Shown here in pieces: positions 24,801 to 39,800 of a DNA stretch of 64,000 nucleotides; positions within the stretch are counted from its first letter, which is position 1, and each line of letters starts with the position of its first letter. This stretch comes from Pampus argenteus (lineage: Eukaryota > Chordata > Actinopteri > Scombriformes > Stromateidae): assembly GCA_036937835.1 (NCBI GenBank), contig CM072863.1, positions 11,644,001-11,708,000 of the forward strand, written 5' to 3'. Position numbers and translations under genes: made by a program. The notes beneath the pieces were generated by a model, which saw only the letters and a program-made list of their open reading frames with translations, was not told the DNA's origin and did no database searches.

Positions 24801-27800
24801 TTTGATTTTTGATTTTTACATGTACGTAGCAGCCGAACATGCCCTGTCATATTTCAGCACAGGGCTAAGAAAAGTTGATATGAAAGTATCATAAGAAACT
24901 TGTTTCTCAGCACTCTGTGTTGTAAGAAAACACTGATTGCACCATGTTGCGCCAGACAAGGCAGCTCTTTGTGTAACCGACTGACTGGAAGATACATTTT
25001 TATCATTGCTTAGACCAGGAACAAAAACCCACGTTGCACAAATCTATGATGATGCAGCATCTCGGGAAGTGAGATCTGTGTTTGACATTTGTACCTGCTG
25101 TATTCATAAATTATTTTAAAACATTAGTATTTTACAGTTGTTTACCTTTTAATGACTTGATGTTGTGAAGTAGAACTTATAAATAGCCTGTTGTTGGGGC
25201 GATAACTCAGTTCTTTTATACTATGAATCATTTAGTCAATAAAAGGTACGAACAATGGGACTCATACTTTCTCAGAGCCTGCAGTGATGTCTTCAGTTTG
25301 CTTGTTTTGTCCAACCAACAGACCAGACAATATTTGGTCTTTTTTTTTTTGCATAAAAGATTTACTGAAAAAGGATTATTCGATTATCAAAATAGTTGCA
25401 GATTAATATTCAATCTAAAGGTGGTTTATGCCAACCATCATACGACACTCATAAAGTATTAAGCTTTGAAGAAGGAAGATAGCTGTTCTAGCTTGTGTAA
25501 TTATAGGACCTGACTGTATTGCAGTGGTAACACTAATCTAAATGCAGGCAAAAGCGAAGTCTACAGTCACTGATTCAGGTGCAGAACAGAAACTAGCGTT
25601 GAATAGAAGCAGTATGATCACATTTAGCTCGGTAGCATGTTTAAGGGCGTATATGCTCTATAGAACTAATTTTAAAATGTATTTCAGTTTCAAATATATA
25701 ATAAAGGGCAGGATAATATATATTATATTTGAAAGACAGTTTCTGTTTCTGTTTCACATCTTCATCCAAAACTGAAGATACTTAATTTTTTCCAACTTCA
25801 TTCCTTTAAACACCCTTCACGAAATCATCCTCTTCTGCAGCTTATCGCTAATTCCTACCCCAGGCAGATGGTAATAATAGTACTTCACAGACATGACTCA
25901 CTTCTCATGACAGAGAGAAGGGCTCAGGCTGAGACTGTCCATCCAGAGATGACAACTTCACAACTACCCACAAACTGAAAGAATATACTTATGTACTGTT
26001 AGTCACGTCTCTGGTGAATGCCACTAAGTCCTTGATAAATGCGTGTGTATTTATGTGCTGATCTAGCAAGAAATTGAACCTCACCACAGTCGCACATAGG
26101 ATACAATTGTTAATCATTTGTTTTAAAGCTAGAAACCTTTTTTTTTTTTTTTTTTTTTTGCTCTGCTGCTCAGAGAATATCAGGTGTGATATGAGGATTT
26201 TTCTTAATCAGCTTAATCAGACAGTGAACCAATGAATCGAAGAACAGCACATCTTCCAGGCTGCATGTGTGTCTAATTTTGAGAATGTGAATAAGATATT
26301 GCATGCCTATATGGGGAAGCGCGTACAAGTGTCTGTGTTGGCTTGATGTTGTGGGAAGTGAGGTTTGAATATTTCCTGAGGCAGGAAGGTGGTTTATGAC
26401 ATCCTGTTACCCTGTTAAGACTGTTAAGTTTGATATTTGTGGAAGTGAGAATGCCACTAATATTCAGGGTTATGTGTTTATGACTTTTCATGTTCAAACG
26501 TGTCCTTTTTGCCCAAAGGACTTAACCCTTATTATACATTTTACAACACACAAGCAGAGAACAGACTGTTTAGTATTGCACACTAGACCCCTTTGAGATT
26601 TATGTATTCCTAATGAAAATGGAAAGGGTTCTCAGTTAGAACATAATTAAATGATAGCTCCATGAACATTAAGGGGAAAAAGCTCAGAAAATTTGAATAT
26701 CTTGTGAGTTCCCTGTGGGTTTGACTGCATGCAAGTCTATCACATTACCACATACTCTGTGCCGCATTAATGCCCCGGCAGGTTTGCAAAAATGTACTGC
26801 AAGTTTTTATAATAACACAGAATGCAAAGTTGTTTCCTATCAAATAATCAATAACTACTATAATCCTTTTAGTATCTTTTAGCACTATAACACTGGCCTT
26901 GTCTTTCAAATTATGCTTTCTGTGTAGTTTCAGCAAAGATGTCTACTTTCTGCTTATTCATTCGTTCAACCCTTAGGCATTTGTGATTTTTTTATTTTTT
27001 TCTTTTTCTTTTTTTTAAGTGATCTACAATATGCTCTGCATTTTCTGTTCCTGCGATAGGAGGAAAATGTATCTGTTGACTTTGTGATACCTGGAGTTTT
27101 CTACGGTCTTTAAAGTTATAATGGATGTTTTAGAGGAGAGCTCTATTGACATATTTATTACATTATGCAAAGTAACAGTCTGTTCCACATGAATTCTCAA
27201 ACCTCATCTTCTATTAGAGTGCAGGTGACAAATCTGATCCATCCCCATCTTTTATTTTTCAATCACACCTTCCATTATCAACCCTATTCATAATTTAAGA
27301 TTCTTCTTGTATCTTCTTCCCACCTCATCTTTTCACATCGTACTTAACCTCTCTCACAGACGGTGAAGACTGCAAGAGTGGCAAAGACTCAAGATGTTAC
27401 CTGTGTTACAAGTTACACTTGACTCCACAGTCAGCTGACGTAGGTGGTGCTTAAAGGAACAGACTCTGTACCTTGATATGACCTTGTCATCTTAATTGGT
27501 TTTTGCAAAAAGGCTCCAGAACCTGATCAGTTTGATGGAGGATTGAGAATGATGTTGAGATAAAGAAAGAGATGGAGAAAGGGGAAAGGAACCATCATAT
27601 TTTAGATTCTGCAGTAGTAGTGGACTCAAATGAAATGCTGTTGATCATAGACTATACAGTACATGTATGTACATAAAGCACCATTCAATGCAATAACACT
27701 TCATACATTGATATTGATATGATATTCACTGTGTTCATGTATTCTGTTTCACAGTGGACATTTTGACATAAAGTAGCAGAAAAGGCACTGGTGGAATTGG

Positions 27801-30800
27801 TTTAGTTAGCAAGGTCTTAGTCATTCATTCATTTGAGTCAGCATGGACAGTACAAGTGCCCTTGAACTGGCTTACCTACCTTACCTGTAACGCAGTCCTT
27901 ATATTAATTATACATACCGGTATGCTTTTCCTGTTATAATGTGAAAATTTGTAATTCAGAACATCAAGAAACAAGAAAACAATCCATTGCTGATACCCAA
28001 AACCACTGTTTTAAATTAATCAATGACTTATTTAGAAGTAAGCAAGCTTCTTTTGAAGGAAATATGAATGTTTTGCTCCCTGCAAGTGTGTCTGATCCAA
28101 GGATTTAGATAATGACTACATCTCTATAAAATGTTATGTAAGGAGATGCCTCTCCAGTTATTTCTATATCTAATTATCTTTGTAGCTCACTCCCCTAAAG
28201 GGATTAGATTGTTTATCTGTGACCAAGCACACTGGACTGACTTTTTGTAAAGTAAGATAGGAAACTGACCAGTCTTATAGCCTTTTTGGAAATTAACTGA
28301 GCCTTTAGTTATAACAAGTAAAGAGAAGTTGACAATGTAATGTGATTGCACTCTACCAGTCCATTAAAAACTGGCAAAGACGTAGAGGCTGATAGACTTA
28401 TTTGCTGGAAATGAATGAATGAATATTAAGTTTTTCTTTCAAACTTTTTATCGCTGAGATGTAATATGTTTCAGGACATCTAGACATCATGATTTCACTT
28501 GATTTCCGCTTGTGTATTGCATGTAGAAGGGAGAAGATAAAGACGAACAATGGAGTCTTGTGGCCTGGGCACGTGTTGTGTTTGGTGTGGAGGAGGATGA
28601 GTTGCCAATGGTGACTGTGAATGTTATATTGGAGTAACTACAAACCTGTCAAGAGCAGTGCCGGTGACACCTCATCAACGGTGCTGAAAGATGCACTGAG
28701 GTCTAAAAGGATTAAAAGTAAAGAAGCGCTTGCCTGTTATTAGATGACTGTGATGACGAGTCTCTTTCCCATACACATCTTACAAGCCTACATGCTCTTC
28801 CTCAGGCAGCAATGATTGACTGCTTTATGTACGTCATATTTCAGCCGTCTTCTCAATATGCTGTTGATTTATGTTTCATTTTTAATGTATGAGCGGCTTC
28901 CACGTATCTTTCTGTTGTTTCTCTCTGATCCTCTTTTCCCCTGACCGTACTAGACGGGTCTATAAAATTTACACTTTGTTTATTATTATCTGCTTTTCTT
29001 TCATTGGCACAAGATGTAATTGCAGATGTGAATCTGTTGATTTAGACACCAGGCAAATAATTTAAAAAAAATGCTTATTGTCTGTTAAGCTATAGTCACT
29101 TTCTTTGTCATCACTGTCTGACACATTATGTTCTGCTTAATGTGCTTTTTTTTCCTGCAGTGGTTTTAAGATTCTCAGTAACTGAATGATGTATATTAAG
29201 CATTCAAGTCACATCAATGTGTTGATGCTGCTTGTGAGCACTCATAACAAGGGATTAAACACTGTTAACATTGACAGTACAGTGCAACACACACACACAC
29301 ACAGAGAGAGAGCAGTATCCTACTCTGCAGAGCAACAGTGAAGCTCCACTGCTCCCTGCAAGGCTGATGACCTACTTTTCCACTCTAGGCGATAACATAC
29401 TATACCGTATGCAGCCATGTAAAATTCCTCCATTGCTCTCCACTCAGCAAGTGAAAAGGGAACTGAGGAGCTCTGGTTGGCTGAAACACCCAAGCTACTG
29501 ATGTTAGTTTGTAGTCAGTCACCTACCAGAATCATGTGGTGATACAGTAAGTTAATGCTGGGCTTTGTTCCCCCTGACAACCTAAGGACAAAGAAAGACT
29601 TGATGTCAGGCTGGGTGAAAAAAGAGGAGGCAGTTAATAATAGCCTGCTGACAGACGGCAATGTACTAGCACCAAGTTGGATGTGTTTTTTTTTTTTTTA
29701 AAAGGAGAAAAAGCAGCTTTACTTATACTGTAAATCAGTCATATCTTGGGTGAACTGAGTCTTGCTCTAAGTCACTCACATAAATACTCAACCTGCCTCC
29801 AGAGGGAGGCATCCAGGAGGCAAACCACCTCATCTGGCTCCTTTTGATGCAAAGGAACAGCGGCTGTATTTCGAGACCCCCTCGGATCTCTGCACTCCTC
29901 AATCTGTCTCTGAGCCTGAGCCAGACACCCTCTGGAGGAAACTCATTTCGGTCGCTTATATTCACAATCTCAGTCTGTCGGTCACACCCAAAGCTCATAA
30001 ACATAGGTGAGCGTTGGAATGCAGGCTTGTGGTAAACTGAGAGCTTTGCCTTCTGGCTCAGCTCTTTCTTCACCACAATGGTCTGGTACAATGCCCATGT
30101 TACTCTTGATGCTCTTGACACACTCCATCTTACTCTCATTTGTGAACAAGCCCCCGAGATACTTGAACTCCTTCACTTGGGGCAGCAACTCACTCCCAAA
30201 CTCTCGCATTTTTTGTGTTGTGTAATGTGCTCAAACTGTAGACGGTATGCAAAGATGACTGTAGCAAGATTTGATGTCACCCATTAGTTTGCATTGGAGC
30301 TTACTGGGGACATCACATGGATCACTCTTAGGCTAAGTACAGGGCAGATATTATTTTTAAGTAGCGCTAAACTAAAGAAAGGCAGGTGAACAAACTGTCA
30401 ATCACAGCTGTCAATCAATGCCCACATGGCAAACCTCAAAGCTGCTAATCTTACTAGTGGAGCAATAATTTCCATAATTTCCAGCACATTTATTACAGGG
30501 CCTGAATTTAGTGATTGAAAGCATGACTCATTAAAAAAAATAGATTTAATATTTCTGGAGAGAAGTTGACACTTTGAATGGGAGACAGTATGGAGCCAGT
30601 ATATAGCAGTCATACTTCTGCATTGACTTCAGCCTCAAACAATAGGTTGGTGTAAAATGGAGGCACCCTCCATGAAACCAGTCATCTAGAAGGAATTATA
30701 CTTACCTACCGATTAAATTATTTCCAATGTGGGGTTTCTAATCCAAAGTACTCTGTGACATCTGTGCATGGGCGTGCATGATCCCATCACAAGCAGAGAA

Positions 30801-33800
30801 CTCACCAATTACCAATCATTGATGAGCATCAGTTAATTAACCACCAAGGTCCACACATTTCTGCTTCCAGAAAGAGAGGATCACATCTTTGACATGCTTT
30901 ATTTACCAGGTTATGGATAGAGGAAAAATAAGTAGCTGCTCAATTATTCCAAGGCAAAGGACTTCATAGACCAGAGCAAGGGATATATCTGGGGACAGAA
31001 TAGGAAGATTGTACAAACTAATGCCTTTTTCTGATTGAGGTGAAAACTTTTTGTCTGTGAAGATCATATCCTCATAGATATACATGTTCTCTGAACATCT
31101 ATGGTATCTATGTTGATAAAATACCCAGATTCATATCTAAAATATATATTCTTATTGAATATTATATTTGCTGTCATTTTTTATTTAAGAGCAATGTAAA
31201 AACATTTACCAGTCAAACAGATAAATATAAAATAATCTATCTTGAAAAACCCTTGAATGCATTCAGATTTTAATCACATTTCAGATGTAAAAATTCTGTT
31301 TTTTTTCCCCCCCTGTTGCAATAACTATCTAGTATTAGATGGTGTATGTCCAGGTTACCTTCATTAGGGCTCAAGAAGAAAATTGTATATACATGTATGT
31401 ACTTGTCACAATAACGTCTGCTTTTCTCTGTCATCTCCCCCAGAACACAGAGACTGGGCTTTAAATAGCAACCCCATTATTGTTGTGGGTTCTGCTCAGT
31501 GTCATCAATGCCCAGAGGTAGTTAACCTTTAAATGGCTGTAAAAGCTAGCTATATATGAGCAGTCGTGACAATCGGGCAATAGGCCACAATGTGAGCAAA
31601 AGAGAAATTGTGTCACAGCAGGGCCAGTGAGTCACTCTCCCATGGTCACTGAGACAATAGAAGACCTATGACACTGGCACATACTGAGATATGTCGCATG
31701 TCTCCATAGAAGAAATGCTGTGCCAGTGCACTGTTAAACGCTGTTTGTGATTATAGGCATCTCAGGGACGCTGTATGTTAACGTAACAGAATGGATTTAT
31801 GATATTGCCTGTTTCTAAAAAGTAAAGAATGTGTGTGCTTGTCACACAGTGGATTTTTTATCCACTTCAGCTGCAGTGAGTTTCCGCAAATAGCTGGTTG
31901 GCAGATTTTTACCCATGCTAGCATCATGGCTCGAGGGATAGCAATTTCGGTCAGTCAGCCACTTTGTTCCAGACTGAAATATCTTAACAACTATGTGACA
32001 GTTTGCCACTTAAGACTTAAGAGTCAGAATAATGCTTCTTGCAGGCAAGAGTTAAGAGTGTGTTTTGCCTGCAGCCAGAGCAAGACTTCTTCAATAATTC
32101 AAATCTCCCAGAAGGTCTTTGTTTTCTTGTGAGACAGATTTTTTTTAAAATCAGAAATGTTTTGGCTTGTTTCCTGTAGGTGAACAATTGAGAGATGCAT
32201 GTTTCTGTGTCCACACAGACCAGTTTACCTGGGTTTCATCAACTTTAATGAACTTGTAAGACCAGCTCCTGCTGTCCATGCAGGTAATGGATTTGTGCTG
32301 GATATAACTGAATCTAAAAACATTCATTACAACTAAAACCTAACCTAAACCTAAAACCTAAAACAAAAGCATACTAAAATACTATCTTCAGATTTCTTCT
32401 TGTCTTGCCAGTTATGCATAAAACCAAGCTTTGGTGCAGACTAAAATATCTCAACAACAATTACAATGATTGTTATATTTTGTGACATCCATGGTCCCAA
32501 GAGAATGAATCCTGTTGACTTTGGTGATTCCCTAACTTTTCCTCTTGCTCAGTCCATTCATAAGCAATCCTTATGTTTTTCTACATCAGGATGACAGGAT
32601 GTGCATTTCCCTTTTTCCTTTCTGCATTACATTTTTATTAAGAGGTACATGCACAAGCCTGATATTAGTTACCTAAGATTGTACATTATAGAAGTGATAC
32701 TCCAGTTTTTATTTTCGTGCCATTATCAGGAGGTTGCTGTGCACTGAAGTGGGAGTTCTATGGGTGGGTCTATCTGTGACTAATACCCATATTTGTCGTT
32801 GCTTGTAGTAAAGTGAACTACTAATCTGCTGGCAGTGCAGTGACGCAGAGAACAGAAAGAAAACAAGTGATTGCCTGCTGCTGCTCACTGAATTTCCTGC
32901 AGCTTGCACTTGAGTGTTACTCATTCCAACACATACACTTAAATATTAAGCCTCCATTACTGAGCTTTCTTTTTATTCTGCTCGTAACTGAACTTGCAGC
33001 TGAACTCTGTATTTATCTGCAAACTGGCAGATAACCTGTAATGAATATTCATGAATTTGCCAGGCACTTATGTTCCATCCTCATCCCACTAGTTTTTCTC
33101 TTACCCAGTGTCCTCCATGCTCTGTCCTCTACACCGTCATCCTCGTCCTCTGTCTCCTGCTCATTTGTCACTCTTGTCCATGTTGTCCGCCTCTACTCTG
33201 TCCCAATGCCTCCTGTACATCCTCTTCTCTTTGCCTTCCACCTAAATTGCTTTCTCTTCTCAAGCTTCTTTTCTCCATTTTGTCCTTTGTCTCATTCTAT
33301 GTTAAACTGTGATGAATTACTGTTTGCTTTTCTAAAAAGAATCTGTTGTGCTACCCCAGTGCAGTTTTTCACCTTGCTCTTCTTGTATGCAGGTATTATT
33401 AGCCAGTCTATAATGTGAGCTATCTTGGCTTCAGACTTGTTTTCCACATTCTTTCCCTTTTCTTCCAATTTAGACAGAACAACTCTCCCATATCACTTCT
33501 AACTCCCTGGAAAGCATGTAGACAACCACACATCTCTTCAGATGGACATGGAGCCATGCCATCAGCTTCTTTCTACCCAAAGACAAGAAGCTTCACACTA
33601 ACCCCCACACATCTTACACTCTTTCCCATCAGTTCACATGTACTGTAGAAGTTGCTAGTGCAGTGACAAAGCAGTGATCTCAGTAGTGTTCAGTGGCCAG
33701 TCAAGCTGGAAGCATCACTGTGAGGAGTTTTAACAGATAAACATTTAGTATGTTTATGCATCATTCAGTATTTCATAGAATATAAGTTCTGTTTAATGTC

Positions 33801-36800
33801 AGTTTAGGTAATCAATATGAATGACTTGCCGTCCTCTTTAAAGGAATACATTTAATATGAGTGGTGTTTATTTCCATTATCCCTAATCTGTTATTATTTT
33901 GATTCATCATTTAGCCTTTACAATGTCGGAAAATACGGGAAAATGTCCGTCACAAAATGTATGTCAGTCCAAGGCAACATCCAACAAATCAAAAATTCAA
34001 AGATATTCAATTTGCATTGATATTAAACGGAGAAAAGCAGCAATTCATCATCTTTTAGAAGCTAAAAACAATATATTTGATAGATTTTTGCTTTGATAAA
34101 TAATACTCGATTATCCAAAATGGCACAATCAATTTTCTGTCAAATAACTTATCAGTTAATTGACTCATTTTCAGCAGTACAACGCAGAAACCTTTAGCTC
34201 AGATGTAGATGGATAGTGAGCTGGTTGACAGGTGATTGATCAGCTGCAAGTTTATGTGTGGATGTTTTGTGAGTTTGCTGTGATCAGGATATCTCATCGG
34301 TCCATGAATAGAGACTTTGTATCTTCAGCAGTGGGTGACTAAGACTGCGGCCAAGTTGTCATCAAAGTGAGTTGGCCTATGAGAGTATTGGATCGGAGAG
34401 GTGGTTCTGTTCTCTATAGCCTGGGCACTTGTGATCCTCATGCTACAAATCATGCTGTTATCTTTGTGTGCTCTGGCACATACTGAAAACCAACCCTGGA
34501 ACAACTTTGAATATTTGAAGAATTAGAAAGAGAGGGAGGGTGGCATCGTTTACTGATTGCCAGAAAGTGATTCTGTGTCTGTGTCTGAGGCTGTTGTAAC
34601 AACACTAAAAAGAAAGAGCTTGTCCCCTCTGCCAGCACATCACACAGAGGGGTCTTTGTGGTATTGATCAGTCCTCGCTGTTGAAGCACAGGGCTTGATG
34701 TACAGAAGACGAATCTGTTTGATTAGAATTTAATGTGGATTTATCTGTAATAATGGCACTAAATGTTTCATCCACATTGTTTGGTGATCTCTACCGGGTA
34801 GATGAGATATCACTGCTCCATATATATAACTTGTGTAAATCTTATCTTTGAGCTGCATGTGAGACAGTTGTTGAGATCAATTATGCATCCAATCTTTTTA
34901 GCACATAAAACTGTTAATATCCTGCTCAGTGGCAACTAATGAATCTTGAGCAGCTCCTTGTCCCCTAACGACTAAGCTTTGTTTCCATTGTCAAAAATGT
35001 CTGTACCTGAATTAATGAAGTAAACGGCTTGTACACTGCAGGGCTCCAGCGTCCACTTATGTATTGCACCAAGGTGATGTTTCGAGCACCGTGGCTGTTG
35101 ATCAGACGGTTGGTGGTGTCCCATCGGGATACGTTAACATTGATAAGTAACTCTGATTTAAAAACTGTCAGAGAAATGAGAAACACATTTCCCGCTTGTG
35201 CTCAGAGGAGTATAATAAGGTGCATAATTCTGTCATTATTACTTAGCTTATTTGCAGTCATGTGTAGTGGTTGTAATATGACTGTATAGTAGCTATAACC
35301 CCAAATCCTATGAATTCATTACCTCTATAACACAGTAACACAGCATGTATATTTTAGAATCGCACTGATACATACACAAGCCGATATTATTGGCCAGTTT
35401 TAGGCTACAGATTGATTGGATCAATGTAAATGTTGGTTGATAATTTTTGGAGTAAACGATAAAAATCATACGGTAAACATGATTAACATTATATCCCTTA
35501 AATATGAACATGACAGCTGTTGTTGCAAGCATTTTAGCATCCTGGCATTAGTATTTATTTCAAATCACAGCCTCAACAGCTGCTAGTATGGCTGTAGGGT
35601 TTTAGTGTTATTCCACTTTTAAAATGGCCCACATGTTGCATATCTTGGTCACAACTCTTCAGGAATTCCTGTCAAATGATCAGCATGACCCTTGAAGATG
35701 AATCAGAACAATAAGGTTTACATATCATTGTTTACTCTCCTCTAGCTGCAGAGATAAGATGACCTGATAAAAGTGTAAAAGGGTCAGTCAATTCGAAGGT
35801 TTTCCCCTGAAGCAACACAACAAGACTGCCTGTTTCACCTAAAATACATTGAGCATGAAGAACAAAGATGTGCTCATATTTTACACTGCTGCTCACACGT
35901 GCCCTGTGATAAAACATTATGTTCTTAGAGATAAGATGGGGAATGAATAGATGCAGCAGCCTTGTTACATAATTTTGTTTATCTTGATTAGCTTTAAGTA
36001 AGATTTAAAAAGTTGGTACTGTAGAATTTATGCAGGTATTAGTAAAGTACCAATTAGATCAAATGTGAAAATGAAAATTTTATCAGCATTAAAAAAAAAT
36101 AACCACACACTATCGTGCCACTTAAATTCAGCAATACCATATCTCGTTTTGTGTGTGCTGGGTTATTGATTACTGTAGGTTTTGTCCTATAGAAACAAAA
36201 CATCTGGATATTCATCTACCACTCTGCCTCTGTGCCTCTCTAGCAGCAAGAAATGAGTGACAGCTTGTACGACAGCGAAGGCAGTCCCAGACATTACTTT
36301 CACACACCTCCCTTTGCTCTGTCTTCCTCCCTTTCTCTCAAAGTACTAGATGTGTGTATATGATGAGTGTTGACAGTGTGAGGGGGAGCACTGCTGGTCC
36401 CACTTGCTCTATCAGCCCTGTGCTGGGCTAATGTTTGTTGGCAGGGCTGGGTCAGGTGGCGTGAAGGGGACAGTACATGGTGGCATGGTCCTGACAGCAC
36501 AGGGGAAGTGCCAAAGACTCAGGCTTATTCATTTCAACACCATAACAATGCTCTCAAAGCACCTGTGTTATGAAACGACAGGTTTGTGCTGACTTCTCAG
36601 ATCTCAAATAGCCATGAAACCACCACTCTTCTCTGCACCGTTCTTCAATCAGAGTGAAAAAAATAAACACTGAAATGAATCTGAATATTGTACATGTCCT
36701 CAGAAATGGAAACATAAATAAACCAGACAACCCAGACGACAAAATGTGATGTCACTCAGTTTATCATCCGGGTTGTTCATGTTTCCTTTGTAACTCTAAT

Positions 36801-39800
36801 CTTTTATTGTTCCAGGTGCTGGGGAGTCTGGAAAGAGCACCATTGTAAAGCAGATGAAGTAAGTTGCAACAGCAAACTATTTCTTACTTAAGTCTGTTTA
36901 ACTCAAAGATGGTGATCAAATCTGCCTACAGGCTTACATAATACAGAATATGAATGATATGATCTCCTAATATAATATTTGTTTTACACAAGAAACCAAC
37001 AGGAGAAAAAAAAAACTAATGTGTGAAGCTGTGTTTCTCTAGTTATGCTCTTTTCTTCATTTAGGGCTGAAGGGAAATGTTCCAGCTGTAGATGATGTGC
37101 TCATTTTAAAATCCTGATGCATTTTTGAAAGCCAGAGCTGCAAACAAACGCATATGATGGTTCTCTGGTCTCACTTAATGTTTCCATACTGAACTCATCT
37201 TCTGTGTGTGACTCAAAGTCTTGGGGGCTTAATCAGAAGTTATAGCTCAATAGTTTGCTGTAACCATGTTGTGGTTAAATGTACCTTCTAGGAGATGGGA
37301 TGACCTCTCCCGTTTTGTTATTGTCTTCTACTGTTCGTAGCACAAAAACATTGTGTGTGAAGACATAGTGAATACAGAAGATGTTATGTCTCTGCACAAT
37401 CAGAACACACACACAAACACACACACACACACAACCCTAAATTGCTTAATTATTCACATTCCTCTGGGCTAGCCGGGCATTGAATCCATTTTTTATGTGT
37501 TTGGAGCAGGACCAGTCTGCCGCTGTTTGAAGCCAGGTTATTAACACAAACAAGCGTACAGATAAATCAGCCTGCAAGACAGACAACACTCATTATAATC
37601 ACTATTATGTAACATTACTTGTCGGAAGTATCCTGCGTTTAAGACACTGCAGCTAAGAAATTTAGGAATACTGTTTTGTAGAAACAGGCACTTATGTGTT
37701 CATCATTTGCATCAACACACTGTTAAAAGCAGCAGGCACTTTTACTTCAGTATTAATGTGCATTTGTTTTAGTATGCTCTCTCTGCACTTCCCTATGCAG
37801 CCTGATGGAATCTGCGTAATTGCATGTCAAGAAAGGTTTCACACTTTCACTCTCAGGTTTAGAGTAATAAAATTTGCAAGTGTGAAGCTCAGGATACAGA
37901 ATCAAATGGATGAACATTGCACTGTTTAACTGCTACATCTACACATCATCCTGGACAGTATGCTGACATGTCAAATGTGATACAGAGTATAAAGAAAACA
38001 TACAGACTATGTTATTGTTTTTGGCAAGTGTATTTTTATTCATGCCAGTTGCGAGTCTCTATTAATGGCAATGTCAGTCGGCTGGTCAGTTGTTTGGTCT
38101 GTCAGTTCAGACTGAAATATCTCAACTAACTGCCAAAACATTTGGTATAGATGTTCACGGTCCCCAGAGGATGGAGCCTACAGACTTTGATGATCCCCTG
38201 ACAAGGGCCACCATGAGATTGACATTTATGGTTTGGACTGTCTCAACGAATATTGGATGAATTGCATGATGGATTGATGCAATTTCACAAAGAGATTCGG
38301 GTCCCTTCAGAATTACTTCTATGTATCTACTTTTCTTCTAACTTCAGTGCATCATCATCATCATCAGTACTTATTTTGTCCAGTAATTTGATTTGACCAA
38401 ATACCAAATGAAAAACACTGAAACCCATCATATTTATGCTGGTGCTGGAATCCTTGGAACTCGAAGAAGGAGGACCACACACAGACTAATTCATTTCAAC
38501 AACTTCTTTATTTAAACAATGTTGCGCTCAAAGCTCAACGTTTCGACTTACAGGAATACTGGTTGAAAACCACTGTTTATACGGTTCCAAACATCTTTGA
38601 TTCAGCACAGTGCTGTTTAAATAAAGAGGTGGATGAACAAACAAGTCTGTGTGGGGTCCTCCTCTTTCAGCTATTATGACCAAATACTCCCATCACTACT
38701 GACATCACCTGTATTTTGCATTTAGTGCTAATTAGCAAATGTTAGCATCTCACATCTAGCACACATGATGAACCTTTCCTAAAATATACCCACTGGTGAT
38801 CAGTTATCAGTGACTGCTGTGTCTTAACTTCCATTTTAATGTTCATTTTTAGAAATATTGCATGTTTTACATGTTCTCAGGATCATCCATGAAGATGGCT
38901 ACTCAGAAGATGAGTGTAAGCAGTACCGAGCTGTGGTGTATAGTAACACCATCCAGTCTATTATGGCCATTGTTAAAGCCATGGCCAGCCTCAAGATTGA
39001 CTACAGCAACCCTTCCAGAGTGGTAAGACACACACACACTCGGAAACACTGTATTTATCATGGAATATAAATTACATACTCATTATTTTCATTAGCAGGG
39101 GTTGACCACATGCAAGAAAGACAGATTTCACGCAGAGAGCCTAAGCTTATCTGTGACACACAGAGCTTCACTTGGCCTTCAGTTAAGTTTCTTATCTTTT
39201 AAGTGAGGACAAATGAGGATCCCAGGCCAAAGCGAAACAAAGCCTGTTTTATCAACAGAGTCTGTGTTATATTGATCTCCGGTACAGTCCTTAAGACTTA
39301 TGCTTGCCCAGGGTTACAGCCACAACAGTTTATCTTTGTTTCTACAACTCATGTGTTGCTATCACTATTCCTTGTCTTAAAATACTAATTGCACGCATCT
39401 CTGAAACAAACATTTTACTCACTCACTCATTAGTATTCAAGTGTAATCTGGTGAACAAATGTTATTTCAAGGCTGAAAAGCCTGTGGGAATGCAGGTCTG
39501 TTTCTCACATCCCCTTTATCAGTCAATAACACTGGAAAGCTGTGCCGGTATTTTAACCACATGTGATATCACGTTAGAGAGAAAAGAGAAGAGTCTAAAA
39601 AGTGTATAGCAGCAACAGACAGGTTACAAAGGGATGTTTGGGGGGTTGTATTTATTCAAAAGTGCTGGCAGGACACATTTTAAGAGCACAGTTTAGTCTT
39701 AGCAGTGGCACAAATTAATTCTTTGTTTTGAAGGCTGCCACCTGTAAAAGGAAGAAGTCCCTGATCTGCTTTTTGCAGAGAAGAGCAGCTTGTTGCATCT

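Larger units (their letters stand above)
21740..36815 (+). other. gnai2: gnai2 intron 1 (15 kb)
   Basis: No exon was recognised between gnai2 exons 1 and 2. The intron holds a (TA)n array at 21814-21855, poly(A) and poly(T) runs near 21986-22005 and 26138-26159, a degraded LINE at 29735-30230, pieces of a dispersed fish repeat near 31918-32005, 32420-32545 and 35565-35615, and a long pyrimidine-rich stretch near 33070-33300. The remainder is AT-rich with no family-like open frame. Its size and position make it a natural place for gnai2 enhancers, but none can be identified by eye. Confidence 0.75.

Noticed and set aside
27913..27924. 12-base perfect palindrome CATACCGGTATG
   Set aside because: Isolated in intronic DNA; a palindrome of this length is expected by chance in 64 kb at a low but real rate, and nothing around it gives it meaning.
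33041..33418. 125-codon plus-strand open frame and its 80-codon partner
   Set aside because: The frames stay open only because the sequence is pyrimidine-rich and so poor in stop codons.
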